Positions 10,451 through 21,489 are shown, numbered from the stretch's first letter. The stretch is 64,000 nt of DNA from Dendrobium chrysotoxum (GCA_019925795.1 CM034315.1:34416446-34480445), one strand, 5' to 3'. Notes: generated by a model not told the origin, from the sequence alone. A program made the numbers and translations.

Positions 10451-12268
10451 TCATGGATTAGCTTTGGGAACCCAAGTGAGTTTGGGTTCCACATCATGCT
10501 TATATGAATGAAATGTATGCATGTTATGCTGTGATGATTGCGATTTTGGTCTCCACACTAGATGTGTCCTATAGTGAATTGAGCACGTGCGAGCTATGTG
10601 ACCTAGCATGCCACAAGAATAACATCTAACACCTGGAAATGGGTTCACTAATCTGCGAGGGTGGTAGAGCCTATTTCTGGGTTTGAATGATGCATGCCGT
10701 ACTGGTTTTGAGTGAGATGATTCACATGGTGGAGGATGAAAGAATTCAGCAAACGTGGGAGGTTTTTTGTTATTCTCGTATGCATGAAGTTTTTCATTTA
10801 AGAATTTATTCTCTTGGTTAAGACTAGCATATTCGAATCTCAATGCATGCTCACTACTACCAAGTTCCCCTGATAGTTCTTCTAGTTCCTTAAATGCATT
10901 ATCTAATTCAACATGTGATGATTTCAAGGTTTCATGTGCAGTGGTTAACTCAATATGCTTCTTGTTTAATGCATCGTATTCATCAAGCAACGACATATGA
11001 TCTCTATCTAAGTCAGAAAATTTTTTTACTACACTAGCATGTTCCTTTTGTAAAGTACTAAACTCAGTATTAAGACTAGCATGCTTTTTCTTCAATTTTC
11101 TATACGAGTCATGGATTTTTTCAGAAATAACAAGCAGTTCATCGTAAGACAGTTGACATACCTCATCTTGATCTGATTGATCAAGATTATCATTAGTCAT
11201 AAGACACAGATTTGTTACCTCCTCCTCTGCTTCTTCTTCCGATGAGTCTGAGGCAGAGTCGGCCCAAAAAGCTTTCTGAGTCTTAAACTTGCCCTTCTTG
11301 AACTTAGATCTTTCCTCACCCTTCTCCTTGGTTTGATGAGTTTTGATGTTGGGGCAATCAGCTCGGAGATGACCGGGTTTCCTGCACTCAAAGCAAATTG
11401 TTTCAGATGCAACCTTAGTATACTTTGAGTTCTTACCTTTGTTCCAATTGCTTTGATGATGGCGCTGCTTTCTTTTCAGAAAATTTTTGAACTGACGAGT
11501 CATCAAAGCTATGTCGTCATCTTCCTCCGCTGCTGAGCTGTCACTTTCAGAATTGTTTGCTTTTAAAGCCACTGCTCGCTCCTTTTTCTTTTCACTTGCA
11601 TCACTTTGTCGTTGACTCACTCCTTGCTCGTAGGCAATGAGTGACCCAAGCAAATTATCAATAGAATAGACATTTAGGTCTTTTGACTCAGTTATTGCAG
11701 TGATTTTAGCATCGTATGAGCTAGGCAAACATCGCAGTATTTTGTTTACTTTTTCTGAGTTAGACAACTCTCTTCCTAAAGCATGCAGTGATGTTACAAT
11801 CTGGGTGAATCGAGTGTACATGTCAGTTATAGTTTCACTAGGTTTCATGCGGAACAGTTCGTAATCATGTAACAGTATGTTCAACCTAGATTGTTTGACC
11901 TCACTAGTTCCTTCGTACGTGATACACAATTTGTCCCAAATTTGTTTACCAGTAGTACACGTTGATACTCGCATATAGTCTTCTGATTTTAATGCGCAAA
12001 AGAAACAGTTTAGACATTTAGCATTCAGTTGTGCAAATTCTCTATCCTCAATGCTCCATTCATTAAATGACAGTTCAGTTTTCACTCCATTCAACATATG
12101 AAACGGTGCAGAATAACCTTCTTGGACTAACATCCACATGCGGTAATCTAAAGACTGTAAAAATGTAGACATGCGTATTTTCCAAAAATCAAACGGTATG
12201 TTGTCAAATAAAGGTGGACGAGTTATGGAATAACCCTCCGCAGTGTTACGGTTACCAAATTGAGCCAT
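10451..12268 (-). CDS. gag: Copia gag, two CCHC knuckles and coiled coil (element C)
   Basis: Complete 605-residue minus-strand ORF, ATG at the complement of 12266-12268 and 45 bases after the primer site. The N-terminal region (FDFWKIRMSTFLQSLDYRMW, then LCITYEGTSEVKQSRLN) is the UBN2-type copia gag domain. An acidic Ser-rich stretch follows, then CFECRKPGHLRADC near residues 291-304. A long charged heptad-like region about 375-520 is probably a coiled coil, and CYSCGMLGHIARTC lies near 549-562. Gag would form the virus-like particle and bind the element RNA. It ends at TGA in the same frame as protease. Start choice: matching MA-FG-NTTEGYSITRPPLFDN beginnings are found in elements D and E. 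Confidence 0.93.
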   Translation of the reverse strand: MAQFGNRNTAEGYSITRPPLFDNIPFDFWKIRMSTFLQSLDYRMWMLVQEGYSAPFHMLNGVKTELSFNEWSIEDREFAQLNAKCLNCFFCALKSEDYMRVSTCTTGKQIWDKLCITYEGTSEVKQSRLNILLHDYELFRMKPSETITDMYTRFTQIVTSLHALGRELSNSEKVNKILRCLPSSYDAKITAITESKDLNVYSIDNLLGSLIAYEQGVSQRQSDASEKKKERAVALKANNSESDSSAAEEDDDIALMTRQFKNFLKRKQRHHQSNWNKGKNSKYTKVASETICFECRKPGHLRADCPNIKTHQTKEKGEERSKFKKGKFKTQKAFWADSASDSSEEEAEEEVTNLCLMTNDNLDQSDQDEVCQLSYDELLVISEKIHDSYRKLKKKHASLNTEFSTLQKEHASVVKKFSDLDRDHMSLLDEYDALNKKHIELTTAHETLKSSHVELDNAFKELEELSGELGSSEHALRFEYASLNQENKFLNEKLHAYENNKKPPTFAEFFHPPPCESSHSKPVRHASFKPRNRLYHPRRLVNPFPGVRCYSCGMLGHIARTCSIHYRTHLVWRPKSQSSQHNMHTFHSYKHDVEPKLTWVPKANP

Positions 12269-12313
12269 GGATCTTACGTTTCTAGGTTTTCTAAAACACT
12301 ATTTTGAAACCCC

Positions 12314-12325
12314 GCTTTGATACCA
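12314..12325 (-). other. Primer binding site (initiator Met tRNA), element C
   Basis: Minus strand TGGTATCAAAGC placed 2 bp after the LTR end. Complementary to the 3' end of initiator-Met tRNA with one mismatch; it fixes the LTR boundary at 12328. Confidence 0.88.
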
Positions 12326-13085
12326 CTTGAAAGTACGAGATGCGCCAAGAGGGGGGGTGAATTGGTATTTTAAAAATTTGACCCTACGCAAGAGTTCTAA
12401 TTTTTTTTGTATTTTCGAAATATAATTTAACAACCAATGTGCGGAAGCAATTACAACGATCACAACGATAAAATTGATAACACTACGAGATTTAAAAATT
12501 GATTTTTCACCAAGCAATTAAAACGCACAAATTTAAAAGCATGAAAAGTAAAGTGCGGTAAACAGGAAAAAACACACCAGAAATTTTTATAGTGGTTCGG
12601 TCACTTGACCTACGTCCACTCCCCGGAGTCCTCTACTCCGGGATTTGCACTAGTAAAAGTTGACTCTCCTTTTGCCCCCACAGCAAGGCGGAGAAGCCTT
12701 TACAATACTCACTTTCACCTCCCTCGGTGCGGCGGAATACCAAACGCTATGTCACCCTCCCGGTGACGGCAGCGGACCTTCTCCTTTTTCTCCCTCCTGG
12801 AGATGGCAGAGTACCTTGGCGATGTTGATCTTGAAGTGATTCTTCCTTCGAGAACTTTCTTGAAGCTTCTAAAGCCACAAGAGGAGCAAAGCATGCAGCT
12901 AGCTTGGAGCAACCGTGTGATCCCCTCACACTACTTCTCCCTCACGCTCAAGCTCACCTTCACCTTCCTCTCTCAAGCTCTAGATCTCTCCAAAAACTTC
13001 TCTACCGAATCCCCTTCTTTTTCCTCCAAGCCTCTCACAGCAAAAAGGATTGATCAACAACTGTTCTAGAAAAATAATAAGTTGT

Positions 13086-13093
13086 TTTTTATA
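13086..13093 (-). promoter_or_regulatory. TATA box in LTR of element C
   Basis: Minus strand TATAAAAA, 45 bp downstream of the nearest palindrome edge (13138). The same 44-45 bp spacing is seen in both LTRs of element D. Confidence 0.55.
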
Positions 13094-13137
13094 TCAGGCT
13101 TCAGAAAACCCTAAAAAATTCAACTTTTGCGTTTCTG

Positions 13138-13971
13138 TTCGTACAGTACGATTTATAATCGTACAGTACGATCAGTTCAATTACAGCTCCGTCCAGTACG
13201 AGTGCAGACGAATAGGTATCGAATTTTATTCATATCGTACAGTACGATATGTATATCGTACAGTACGATACTATTGATTCGTACTGTTCGTACAGGACGA
13301 ACTGTGGGACGAACCTCGGGACGAAAGAACTCGTCTCTGTCAGTCGTCCAGCACTCATTTAATCGTACAGTACGAATAGTGTTTTTCATGATATCGTCCT
13401 GTACGATAGGACTATCGTCCAGTACGATCAGTTCAAAATTTCTTGGGATCGTCTAGTACGATCGCTGGGACGAAGAAAATCGTCTCTGTCAATCGTCCAG
13501 CACTCCACCAGTCGTACAGTACGATTAGTTCATTTCTTGATATCGTCCTGTACGATATGAATATCGTCCAGGACGATCAGAACAAAAAACATTGGTTTCG
13601 TCTGGTACGATCTCTGGGACGACTGAAATCGTCTCTGTCAGTCGTACAGTACGATTTAACATCGTACAGTACGATCGACATATAATTAGAAACCAACGTT
13701 TTATTTCCTGATTAGGGAGATAATTTTGGCAAGTTATTAATTAATCGTACAGTACGATACATATCGTACAGTACGAATAGTTCATAAAATCAAATTCGAA
13801 AACTTACCAAACTTATTCTGGCGGCTAGGGTTTCACAATTACAAATCATCGTACAGTACGATCTGGATCGTACAGTACGATAAGTTTGTAAATTTAATCA
13901 ATAGAGAATTAGCCGTTGCCTGAGTATTTTCAATTAATCGTACAGTACGATCAATGATCGTACAGTACGAT
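13138..13971. promoter_or_regulatory. Palindrome array in LTR U3 (element C)
   Basis: About two dozen copies of ATCGTACAGTACGAT and variants in which one or both arms change TAC to TCC (ATCGTCCAGGACGAT). Paired members are separated by 4-6 bp, so centres are 19-21 bp apart (pairs near 13138/13158, 13234/13255, 13744/13763, 13849/13868, 13935/13955). Confidence 0.88.
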
Positions 13972-14283
13972 GTGTTTTAAAAAATTAATCATTTTAAAAG
14001 AAAAAATCTCCCCCTGTGTGTGTGCATTGTTGCTCCTTTCACATGCATGCTTCTGTGGCAGACTCAAAAAGAAAAATTAAAGAAATAAAAATTACAGACT
14101 CTTCAACATCCTATTCTACCCAATTTGAGTCTCCAGCAATCTTTAGCAGTGTGCATCTGACCTGAAATGTTAGTTCTCATATACAAAGATTAAACATTTG
14201 TAATCTAACGGAAGTCTATATTTACTCAGTAAATATTAGTTGTCACCATCAAAATTAAGTGCTCGGGATCCTGGATTCCAACA

Positions 14284-16400
14284 GTGTTGAACAGTGTCGC
14301 AACCCCATACGTTTACCACCATAGCATGGACATCTATGATTCCCCAACACCTAACATTACAGTGCTGGCCTCTTAAGAATTTTATGAAAATTTAATGCCT
14401 CATAAAGATTGTATCACATCATTGTGCAAAAAATTCGCATCGTAGCACTAGAATCTTAGAAATTTAAATGCTTGAGTGCCAATCATCACAATGCAATAAT
14501 ACTGGATCAGACATTCAAGCACCCCAACGCTCAAATTTTAGAGCACCACAGTGGAGCAGTTGCTGAAAAGAGGAGCCATGCCGATTCAACCAAAAGACGC
14601 ATCAGTTCACCATGTTATTATGCCAGGTCAACCAAGCATTGTAGCAGAGAAGAAATAAACACTAGTTTAATTTACACCATTGCATCGCTAATTTGTCGAG
14701 CATCGTGATGCTTGAACCCAATTTTATACATATATAAATAGTTTTTTTAGTTATTTTATTTGGAGAGTTCTGTCATTTTGGTGGAGTCTTGTATTTCATA
14801 GTGTCTTCCACTAGTTCCCCCATAGAGTAAAATCTAAGGGAGGCTAGGAAAGTGCAAGATACTTTCCTTTGGGGGATCTTAGCCTTGATTATGTAAGCTA
14901 ATCTATTATGAGAAGGAGTGTGGAGAATATTAGTTGATCATTCCGAGTGATATTTTTCTTATTCATTCTCTTATATCTTTTTCATGCTAATGAAATTAAT
15001 ATGATTTTTATTTCTTTGTTATCCATGTCTAGCTAAATCTCTAATTTCTGGCTAGTGATGTAAGCACATAATAAGTACTAATGTAAGCTCTTGCGCTTTA
15101 AAGTATTTCATAGATATTTTCAATATCTCTCATTCTTTATTTAATGTATATAATGATTATGTATATAGTTAATATCTACTGTGGTATATAGTCTCGATAT
15201 AAGAACATTGGAATAATTAAGAGTATTGAAATAGAATGTTGGCATACCTAGATAATAAATAAAGCATATTTTACATCAATTCAAAGCAAGCAACAACTCA
15301 AGCTAAGCCCACCTTGTTTTTGGTGCTATCGACGAGGAAGTGTTAAGTGTAAATTATATGTTATTTATTGTATTTAAAATTTAGTAAAAATACATTGTTT
15401 TAGTAGTGTTTGTATGGAAAATGTTCATAAATATAAAAAATTACAAGTGTAAAATGCACCACGATGCCAACTTATATAACACCATAGCATTGAGTTCAAT
15501 TATGCCAAGGCATCCTTTTCCTACATTGCAGTGTAGTCTTCTCTTTTTGCATGTGTTGTAGGGGTTCCACGGTTAGAGCCATGGTGCTATACAGTGCCAT
15601 TGTGCTAATATTCAGCAGTGCAGTGCCAAATGTCTTAGGAAAATGAGTGTCATATGCCATGCCTTTTTACGTTTAAGTACTTGATTCCCCATTCGAGTGC
15701 CACAATACTCAAACTTCTAGAGGACCGTGGTGGAGTTGTTGCCAATATAAGGAGCTACACTCAGTGAAAAGATGCACCATTTCAATTAGTAACTTGTCAC
15801 ATCAACCAGAGCCGCAATGACGTAAACTTTATATTATCGAGGTTGTAGTTTATTTTTTACTGCCATGTCACCTTGTCTAGCTCCACGGTGCTTAAACCCA
15901 ACCCTGTACTACATAAATAGCTTTTTAGTTATATTATTTGGATTGTTCTATCACTTAAGAGAAATCCTATATCTATAAATGTGATCATTAGTGTCCCCTT
16001 AGAGTAAAGTTTTAGGGAGGCTAGAGAAGTGCAAGATATTTTTCTTAAGGAGGTCTTAGCTTATTTGTGTAAGCAACTCAATGATTAGTGGAAGGAGTGT
16101 GGAGAAGATCATTTGATTCTTCATGGTGAAAAATTTTCTTATTACATCTCTTGTATAATTTTCTTAAATAAATAAAATGAATAAGAGTTTGTTATTTCCT
16201 TCATATCTAGCTAATTCTTTAGTTTTGGGCTAATGATATAGAAAACATAGTATGTACTAATATAGACTCTTATGCTTTAATGAATGTATTGATGTTTTTA
16301 ATATCTCCCATTTTTCATTTTATGTATACAATGGTCATGTTTGTAGTTAAAACCTAATATTATGTATAGCCTTAATGGAATAATGCTAGAATAAAAAGAG
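14284..16400. repeat. Diverged long tandem duplication, about 1.17 kb period
   Basis: Two direct, diverged copies: 14318-15245 resembles 15481-16400. Shared landmarks are ACCATAGCAT (14318 and 15481), ATAAATAG (14734 and 15913), GGGAGGCTAG followed by AGTGCAAGATA (about 14839 and 16014) and GGAGTGTGGAGAA. Offsets are 1163-1179 bp. Element C is inserted at its left end. The TATA-like stretch TATATAAATAG near 14731 could be part of an LTR or promoter. No coding function recognised; a 78-codon frame at 14472-14708 has no recognisable domain. Confidence 0.6.
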
Positions 16401-16422
16401 GATGTAGCTCAAAAGAAGAAGC

Positions 16423-18130
16423 ATGGTGAGGAGGAGTGACAGTCGGTCCTCTCTCTACTTCGGCAGGGAAACTGATGGTATGGAAGAGTCAAGGCAAGGA
16501 AATTTTTGGAAGATTTTAGAAGGTAAGGAAGCGGACATTTATGATCAGGTTTTGAAGGCTAATCTAGCAACTGAGCTTGTCACTAATGTGGCTTATATGG
16601 TCTTGTCTGAAGAACACGAGCAAGATTTTAACTTCGATTTTGAACAGCTTCATGGATCTTCTTTAGGGTCCAAACATTCTCCTTTGCAAAACAAGCAGGT
16701 GATGGGTGATCCAATCCCTTTTGGTTTTGCTTTCGCTCAGGATTAGATTTCTTCATGTGTTCATGAGTCCCTATCCCTCTGCAAACTCACATCCGATTTC
16801 ATCCCGCTCTTGGAGGTTAGGGTAAGTGCACCATAATGTATTATGGAAATTATCTCATGTGGCTCTGACCAGGCCTAGGGAAGTCCACTTGGTCATATAA
16901 AACCTTGCATTTCTGGCTCAGGTAAGGACCGATCTTTAGCTTTGGCAGTCTCTCAAGTCATTGCTGCGCAGACTACCAGTATTGCTGTCTATTTGAGTAA
17001 TTGTGGAGCTGATAATGGTAAGAATTGTAGGGTTTTGAATGAACCCTTGGATTCTAGTGTTGGTTTTTAGTTTGTTTGCAGGTGTGTAAATCCACCAAAT
17101 ATAACCATTCTTCTTAATTCTAATTTTGTAAACTGCACATCAGGTGTTTATGTAAATGCATCTTTAAAATTTGCTTGCTGGAATGGCATTTTTTCTCCTA
17201 TTCAAAAGTCCTCCAAGCCCCTCTATGGTGCTCAACCTACCTATGACCTCCCTAGTGCATGGAATATGTTGGAAGTTATCAAAATTGATGATGTTTCTAA
17301 GGTGACAATTTTGTAAGATGATGGTTGTTCTATGACTTTCAAGATGGAATCCATCCAATCCAACTTAGCTAGGCTTGAAAGAGGGCTAGTGTGCAAGCTT
17401 ATTGGGTGAAGGCTGCCTTATTTTGAGCTTATCAATGAGTTGAAATGCCAATGGTCAATGTTTTGAGATTTTTAGCTGATTTCCATCTCTCCAAATTATT
17501 TGATTTGCCTCTTTAAAAGTGTCGAGGCTCGGGATGTTATCCTTATGGGAGGTCCATAGGTTATTGGGGGGTTTATTATTGGTTTGAATCATCGGTCTTC
17601 TTCCTTCTCTCCCCAATTAAGGGTGGGCCTATCTTCTCCTATTTGGATTCGCTTACCCCACTTGCCTCTAATGTATTGGGAATATTGCTCAGATAACTTC
17701 TTTCTTTGGATAACCTCTATGGGTTGATGCTAAAAAAAACTCTTAGGGGAGAAATGCTTTTGCTCTTGTTTGCATGCAGATGGATCTTGATTCCAAGCTT
17801 CTCCTAGAGTTTGGATCTTGGTGCTAACCTCTATGGGTTGGGCACAACATTACTCAATGTCCTAATATTCCTCAATCCTCTAAGTAGCACCCATTATAAC
17901 ATCAAAGTAGATTGAATCCTCCATCTTTTTTGTGCAAGATCAGTAACACCCCCTCTTCTTGTGACCCTCTCATCACTAACCCTTCTTTCATGATCAATCC
18001 AGCCCTCTATCCACCCTATTTGGAAATTATGCACTCTCTTTCTTTCAACAAGCATTGTATGAAAGATGGACAAATTCCAAAAAGCTATGGGCCTTAGACT
18101 CTAGTTTCATTTAGAAAATCTAGGAGACAG
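16423..18130 (+). pseudogene. LINE ORF1 remnant (DUF4283-like)
   Basis: Plus-strand decayed coding sequence. The first open part (16423-16746, 107 codons) has no recognised domain. From about 17340 the broken frame reads LARLERGLVCKLIG, then VILMGGP, WIRLPHLPLMYWE and, after a stop, NAFALVCMQMDLDS. This is the pattern of the DUF4283 region of plant LINE ORF1 (nucleic-acid binding, upstream of a CCHC knuckle). Many stops and frame changes. No endonuclease or RT follows; sequence resembling a LINE 3' end comes soon after. Confidence 0.55.
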
Positions 18131-18645
18131 AAGAATAAAATTCCAATGTAGTTATTGGAGGTCAGAAGGCTATTCCCCCTTCCTTGCAAGTATCAAGTGG
18201 GGAAGTTACTGAACCAGTAAAGTATGTTGCTTCATCTAGGGATGCTGATCTCTCCAACATACCGTTCAAGTTTTCCACCAAGGCTTTCCTTATGCACTAG
18301 AAGATCTAGCCCAAGGAATGATCGAGTCTCTAAGACTCATTTTCCTAAAGAACTTTAACATTTGAGGCCAATTACTAATCTACCAAGGAAGAGGAAGAAG
18401 GAGGGTGGCGGGGACGTCTCTCGTTATCTTGTTCTTTGGTGGCCTCACATTGTCAACATAACTATGTTTTGGTCTCTTTTTTATGAAATTTTTACATGAA
18501 TGGGTGGTTTTTTTCTATGCTTCTCTCCTTTTAGTTTTGTTTTGTTGCGGGAGGCTTCTTTTTTATGCTTATTCCTAGTTTGTACTCCTTGTATACTTTT
18601 TGTCTTTATCTTAAAGCAATTTTATTTTTCAAAAAAAGAATGTTG
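16423..18645 (+). mobile_element. ORF1-only LINE remnant
   Basis: Contains the ORF1 pseudogene and ends in a T-rich tail region with an A7 tract at about 18636-18642. ORF2 is missing, either by internal deletion or by insertion of an ORF1-derived transcript. Left boundary uncertain; no target duplication identified. Confidence 0.45.
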
Positions 18646-18972
18646 AGTATTGAGTACAAAATGCAATCCTCATTATCCAATTGAATGGGAATATTGAGTA
18701 TAAGATTAATAATAAAATCAAGAACATAATCAACAAGCAGACCAACATTCCAAACCCCATCTTCAATAAAATCCTTTACTTTGCAAGTACAAGTAGAGTG
18801 TTTGTTCAATAAGTTATCAATAAAAAATTACCTAACCATTTATCCTGCCAGAAGAAAATATTACCAGCCTCTATACCCTAATGGATAAATTGCTCGGTTT
18901 ACCACTTAATGGAGCACAACCTTCTCCAATTAAAAGAATCACCTTGTTTAAAATGACAATTGAGAGGGTGTT

Positions 18973-18988
18973 TACCAGCATAATATTT
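18973..18988. repeat. Target-site duplication of LINE A, left
   Basis: TACCAGCATAATATTT, identical to 21186-21201 on the other side of LINE A. It falls inside LINE B coding sequence, where a single copy is expected. Confidence 0.9.
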
Positions 18989-21185
18989 TTTTTTGAAAGT
19001 TGCAAATTGCAATAGATTAAGAACTATTTACAAGTAACAAAAGGATCACATTCCTTCTTAAACAAAGTAAGCAAAGAAGAAGAAATGTTGCTAAAAGAAA
19101 AACTATCAACAAAAAAACTATCTTCTAATGCTAAAGTAGCACATAAGTCCACTACCTTATTACAATCTCCATTAACATGGTGAAATATCACCTTATAGAA
19201 ATCATTAAGAAAGAATAACTCTTTAGCCGCCCAATCTTCCACTTGCCATTTTGAATTCTTCTTTGATTCTTGTATGAAGTTAATAATGTTGAGATTATCC
19301 CCTTCAATTATAAGACCTTTACTATCCATCATCTAACTTTGAATAAACTCCCTTATTGCAAAGACAGCCTCCAACTTGAGTTGTGCCACATCCCAATGAA
19401 TTGTTTTCTTCCCAAAAGCTAGAAGAAGTCTTCCTTTATGGTCTCTAAACACTCCACCAATCCCAGCTAGATTGGATTTCAAAACTGCAACATTAACATT
19501 AACCTTAATCCAATCTAGCGGTGGAGGGTGCAAAAAATTCGGGAACTCCCTAAGGAGATTTACATCCCAGTTATCTAGCATTGGATTTGATTGTATCATA
19601 GCTGTAGAAAGTACATTAGATGCAACTACTGAACTTAAAAGAGCCGGCTTACCATGCTTGACCTCATTTCAATTTTTCCATGAAAGACAAATTGCTGTGC
19701 AGTACAGCTTCACTGTTTTAGAATTCTGAAATGACAAACTTCTAAGTTCTTCCAAATAATTCTTCAATGAGTGAAATATAGGAATGTAAAAACCCCACTC
19801 TCGTAGCTTTAAAATAACCTCGACCAGGAATTTGTAATTAACCACAATATGAGCATAGGTCTCCACATCAAGACATCCTCTAGCACATAAATCGTCATAG
19901 CATAGTTTCCTACGTTTTAAAAAATCATTCGTTGGAATTGCATGCTTACTCAATCTCCACCAAAATAACTCTACTCTTGGCATGAGCTTAAGTCTTCTGA
20001 GCCACTTTGAATAACTTGAATCATCCTCCTTGACGCTAAATTTCATAGCTTCTTCATATGACAAAGCAACCATGGATCTCCCTGAATGTTTGAACATTGC
20101 TTCCCTTTGATCTTCCACCATTCCAGATTTAATATGAATCTGCAAAATCAGCAAAATAAGGTCATTATGGAAATATCGTTGGAGCTCCCTCTAATTCTAG
20201 CTGCCTTCTTCAAAAATGAATTGGTGGAGCATCATATCATGAAAACCCACACAATAAGCAAATGTAGGCCAAGTATTTAAGCATCTGTTAAGAAGCCACG
20301 TATCTTTACCAACATTAATTTTCCTTCCATTTCCCACTTTCCATCTAACAATGGGTTTAAGATGTTTAGCACCATCCAACAAAATTTTCCACGTGATAGA
20401 AGCAACTTTCTTGCTTTCTTCCTTCAAAATGTTGTCACCATCTTAGCAGCAATGTTCCTATGAAGTAGAGAATCAGGATTCTGGATTAAATTCCACACCA
20501 ACCTTGATCTGAGCAGACCAACTCTATGAACCACTGAATGCAGCCCAAGTCCACCAGCATTTTTTAGTTTACAAACCTCAACCCATGCTACATAATGCGT
20601 TCCTCTTCTCCCATCACGTTTATGCCAAATGAAATTTTTACTACATTTATCTACTTCATGCACATTCTCTTTGGAACCAAAGAATGTGTAGTTAAGAAGT
20701 TTGGCAATGATACCACAGAAGACTTAACCAAAGTCAGCCTTTCCAATACATGATCCAACATATTTTGGAAATCAGAGATTCACAATCTTCTCAATGCGAC
20801 TTTAATTCCAAAATAATGCATCTCCTTCACTTCTTTGAAGCCCAAACTTCTAGCAATTTTAATCTTTTTGGAATGCTTAAAGCCTTACCAAACAAGATCT
20901 ATGACTTATTTTTATTAACACGCTGTCCTGTCCATCCACAGAAATCAGCAACGATGCCCTTCAACAGTTTGGCTACTTGGGTTAAGGCTTGAGAAAACAT
21001 TAATACGTCATCAGCATAAAGAACATGTGTAATATTTGGGGTCCTGGCTGACACCTGCACATCCAACTCATGACCCCTTTGGTTGATTGCATTAGAAAGC
21101 AATTGAGAGCACATAATGAATAAATATGGTGATAACAGACACTCCTGCCAAAAACCACTCTTAGTATTGATCAGTTTAGAATTTC
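18989..21185 (-). mobile_element. 5'-truncated L1-type LINE A inserted into LINE B
   Basis: 2197 bp bounded by a perfect 16-bp target duplication, with a short A-rich 3' tail on the minus strand (T run at 18989-18994 on plus). The 5' end is cut inside RT, as usual for incomplete reverse transcription. It belongs to a different family from LINE B; its closest relative in the window is A2 at 45936-46985. Confidence 0.9.
19024..21185 (-). pseudogene. LINE A ORF2 fragment: RT C-terminal part, zf-RVT, RNase H
   Basis: In coding order: LLSPYLFIMCSQLL and HVLYADDVLMF (RT active-site YADD, about 21000); a post-RT region with FIWHKRDGRRGTHYVAW and NAGGLGLHSV (20424-20663); RWKVGNGRKINVGKDTWL (20197-20427); zf-RVT with PRVELFWWRLSKHAIPTND (19669-20154); and an RNase H-like end with DWIKVNVN and IIEGDNLNIINFIQ (19024-19599). 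Broken by frameshifts and stops between these segments. An intact ORF2 would copy LINE RNA at a nicked target; this one lacks the endonuclease. Confidence 0.85.
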
Positions 21186-21201
21186 TACCAGCATAATATT
21201 T
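21186..21201. repeat. Target-site duplication of LINE A, right
   Basis: TACCAGCATAATATTT, second copy; see 18973-18988. Confidence 0.9.
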
Positions 21202-21489
21202 AGAGACCATAAAATTAGCCCACAAACTTTTATGAGATCTTAAAGCATACAAAAGATTGTGAGAAAAAGCTTGAGACATATCTTTTAAGTTCTTAAAACC
21301 TATTCTCCCTTCCTCAACAACCCTAGAACATTTACTCAAAGAAGCCCACAAAATAACATACTTACCATCTTTATTACCACAAAAAAATTATTGAATAATC
21401 TCTCCATTATACTGTAGACATTTAAAGTGGGACATAATGTATAAAAAAGATAAATCGGTATAGAATACAAAATGTGCTTTAAAGTGAAC

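Larger units (their letters stand above)
5494..14283 (-). mobile_element. Ty1/copia Sirevirus-type element C, nearly complete
   Basis: Minus-strand element. In coding order: 5' LTR (14283-12328), primer site, gag, protease, integrase, RT, RNase H, A-rich spacer with palindromes, third ORF, then the gap where the 3' LTR should be. The order gag-PR-IN-RT-RH is diagnostic of Ty1/copia. A long gag with two CCHC knuckles and coiled coil, an extra ORF after pol, and palindromes in the LTR are features of the Sirevirus lineage. It carries only a few lesions: one TAG in pol, one frameshift in RNase H and at least two frameshifts in the third ORF. Confidence 0.9.
12328..14283 (-). repeat. 5' LTR of element C
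   Basis: 1956 bp; minus strand TGTTGGAATC...TACTTTCA. In coding order: U3 with the palindrome array (13971-13138), TATA box (13093-13086), Pro/Ser-codon-like C-rich stretch, the conserved block TGGTTCGGTCACTTGACC / TACGTCCACTCCCC near 12593-12624, and the G7 tract with GTGAATTGG near 12351. Short ORFs inside (for example on the plus strand at 12803-13069) have no recognisable domain and are considered chance. Confidence 0.93.
18650..21489 (-). mobile_element. LINE fragment B (family C), split by LINE A
   Basis: Minus-strand fragment of the post-RT part of a LINE. 21202-21489 encodes GRIGFKNLKDMSQAF and SLWANFMVSKYYAG. 18650-18972 continues with the tryptophan-rich spacer and DFIINLILNIPIQLDNEDCIL, close to DLIINHILKIPLQLDKEDCIM of LINE C3. 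The break between the halves is exactly the LINE A insertion with its duplicated target. B is truncated at both ends. Confidence 0.8.

Noticed and set aside
12314..12325. tRNA-Met gene
   Set aside because: Only the 12-base primer site matches; no cloverleaf around it.
13138..13971. CRISPR-like look of regularly repeated short palindromes
   Set aside because: Repeats are 15-bp perfect dyads with short variable gaps of 4-60 bp, lie in LTRs of plant copia elements, and there are no spacers of constant length or cas genes.
1..14283. Reading copies A and C as a tandem copia element sharing an LTR
   Set aside because: Non-element flank is duplicated too and the two parts are separated by a placeholder gap; an assembly or segmental duplication fits better.
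14472..14708. 78-codon plus-strand frame as a gene
   Set aside because: No domain, no support in the homologous second repeat copy (about 15650-15890), which has stops.
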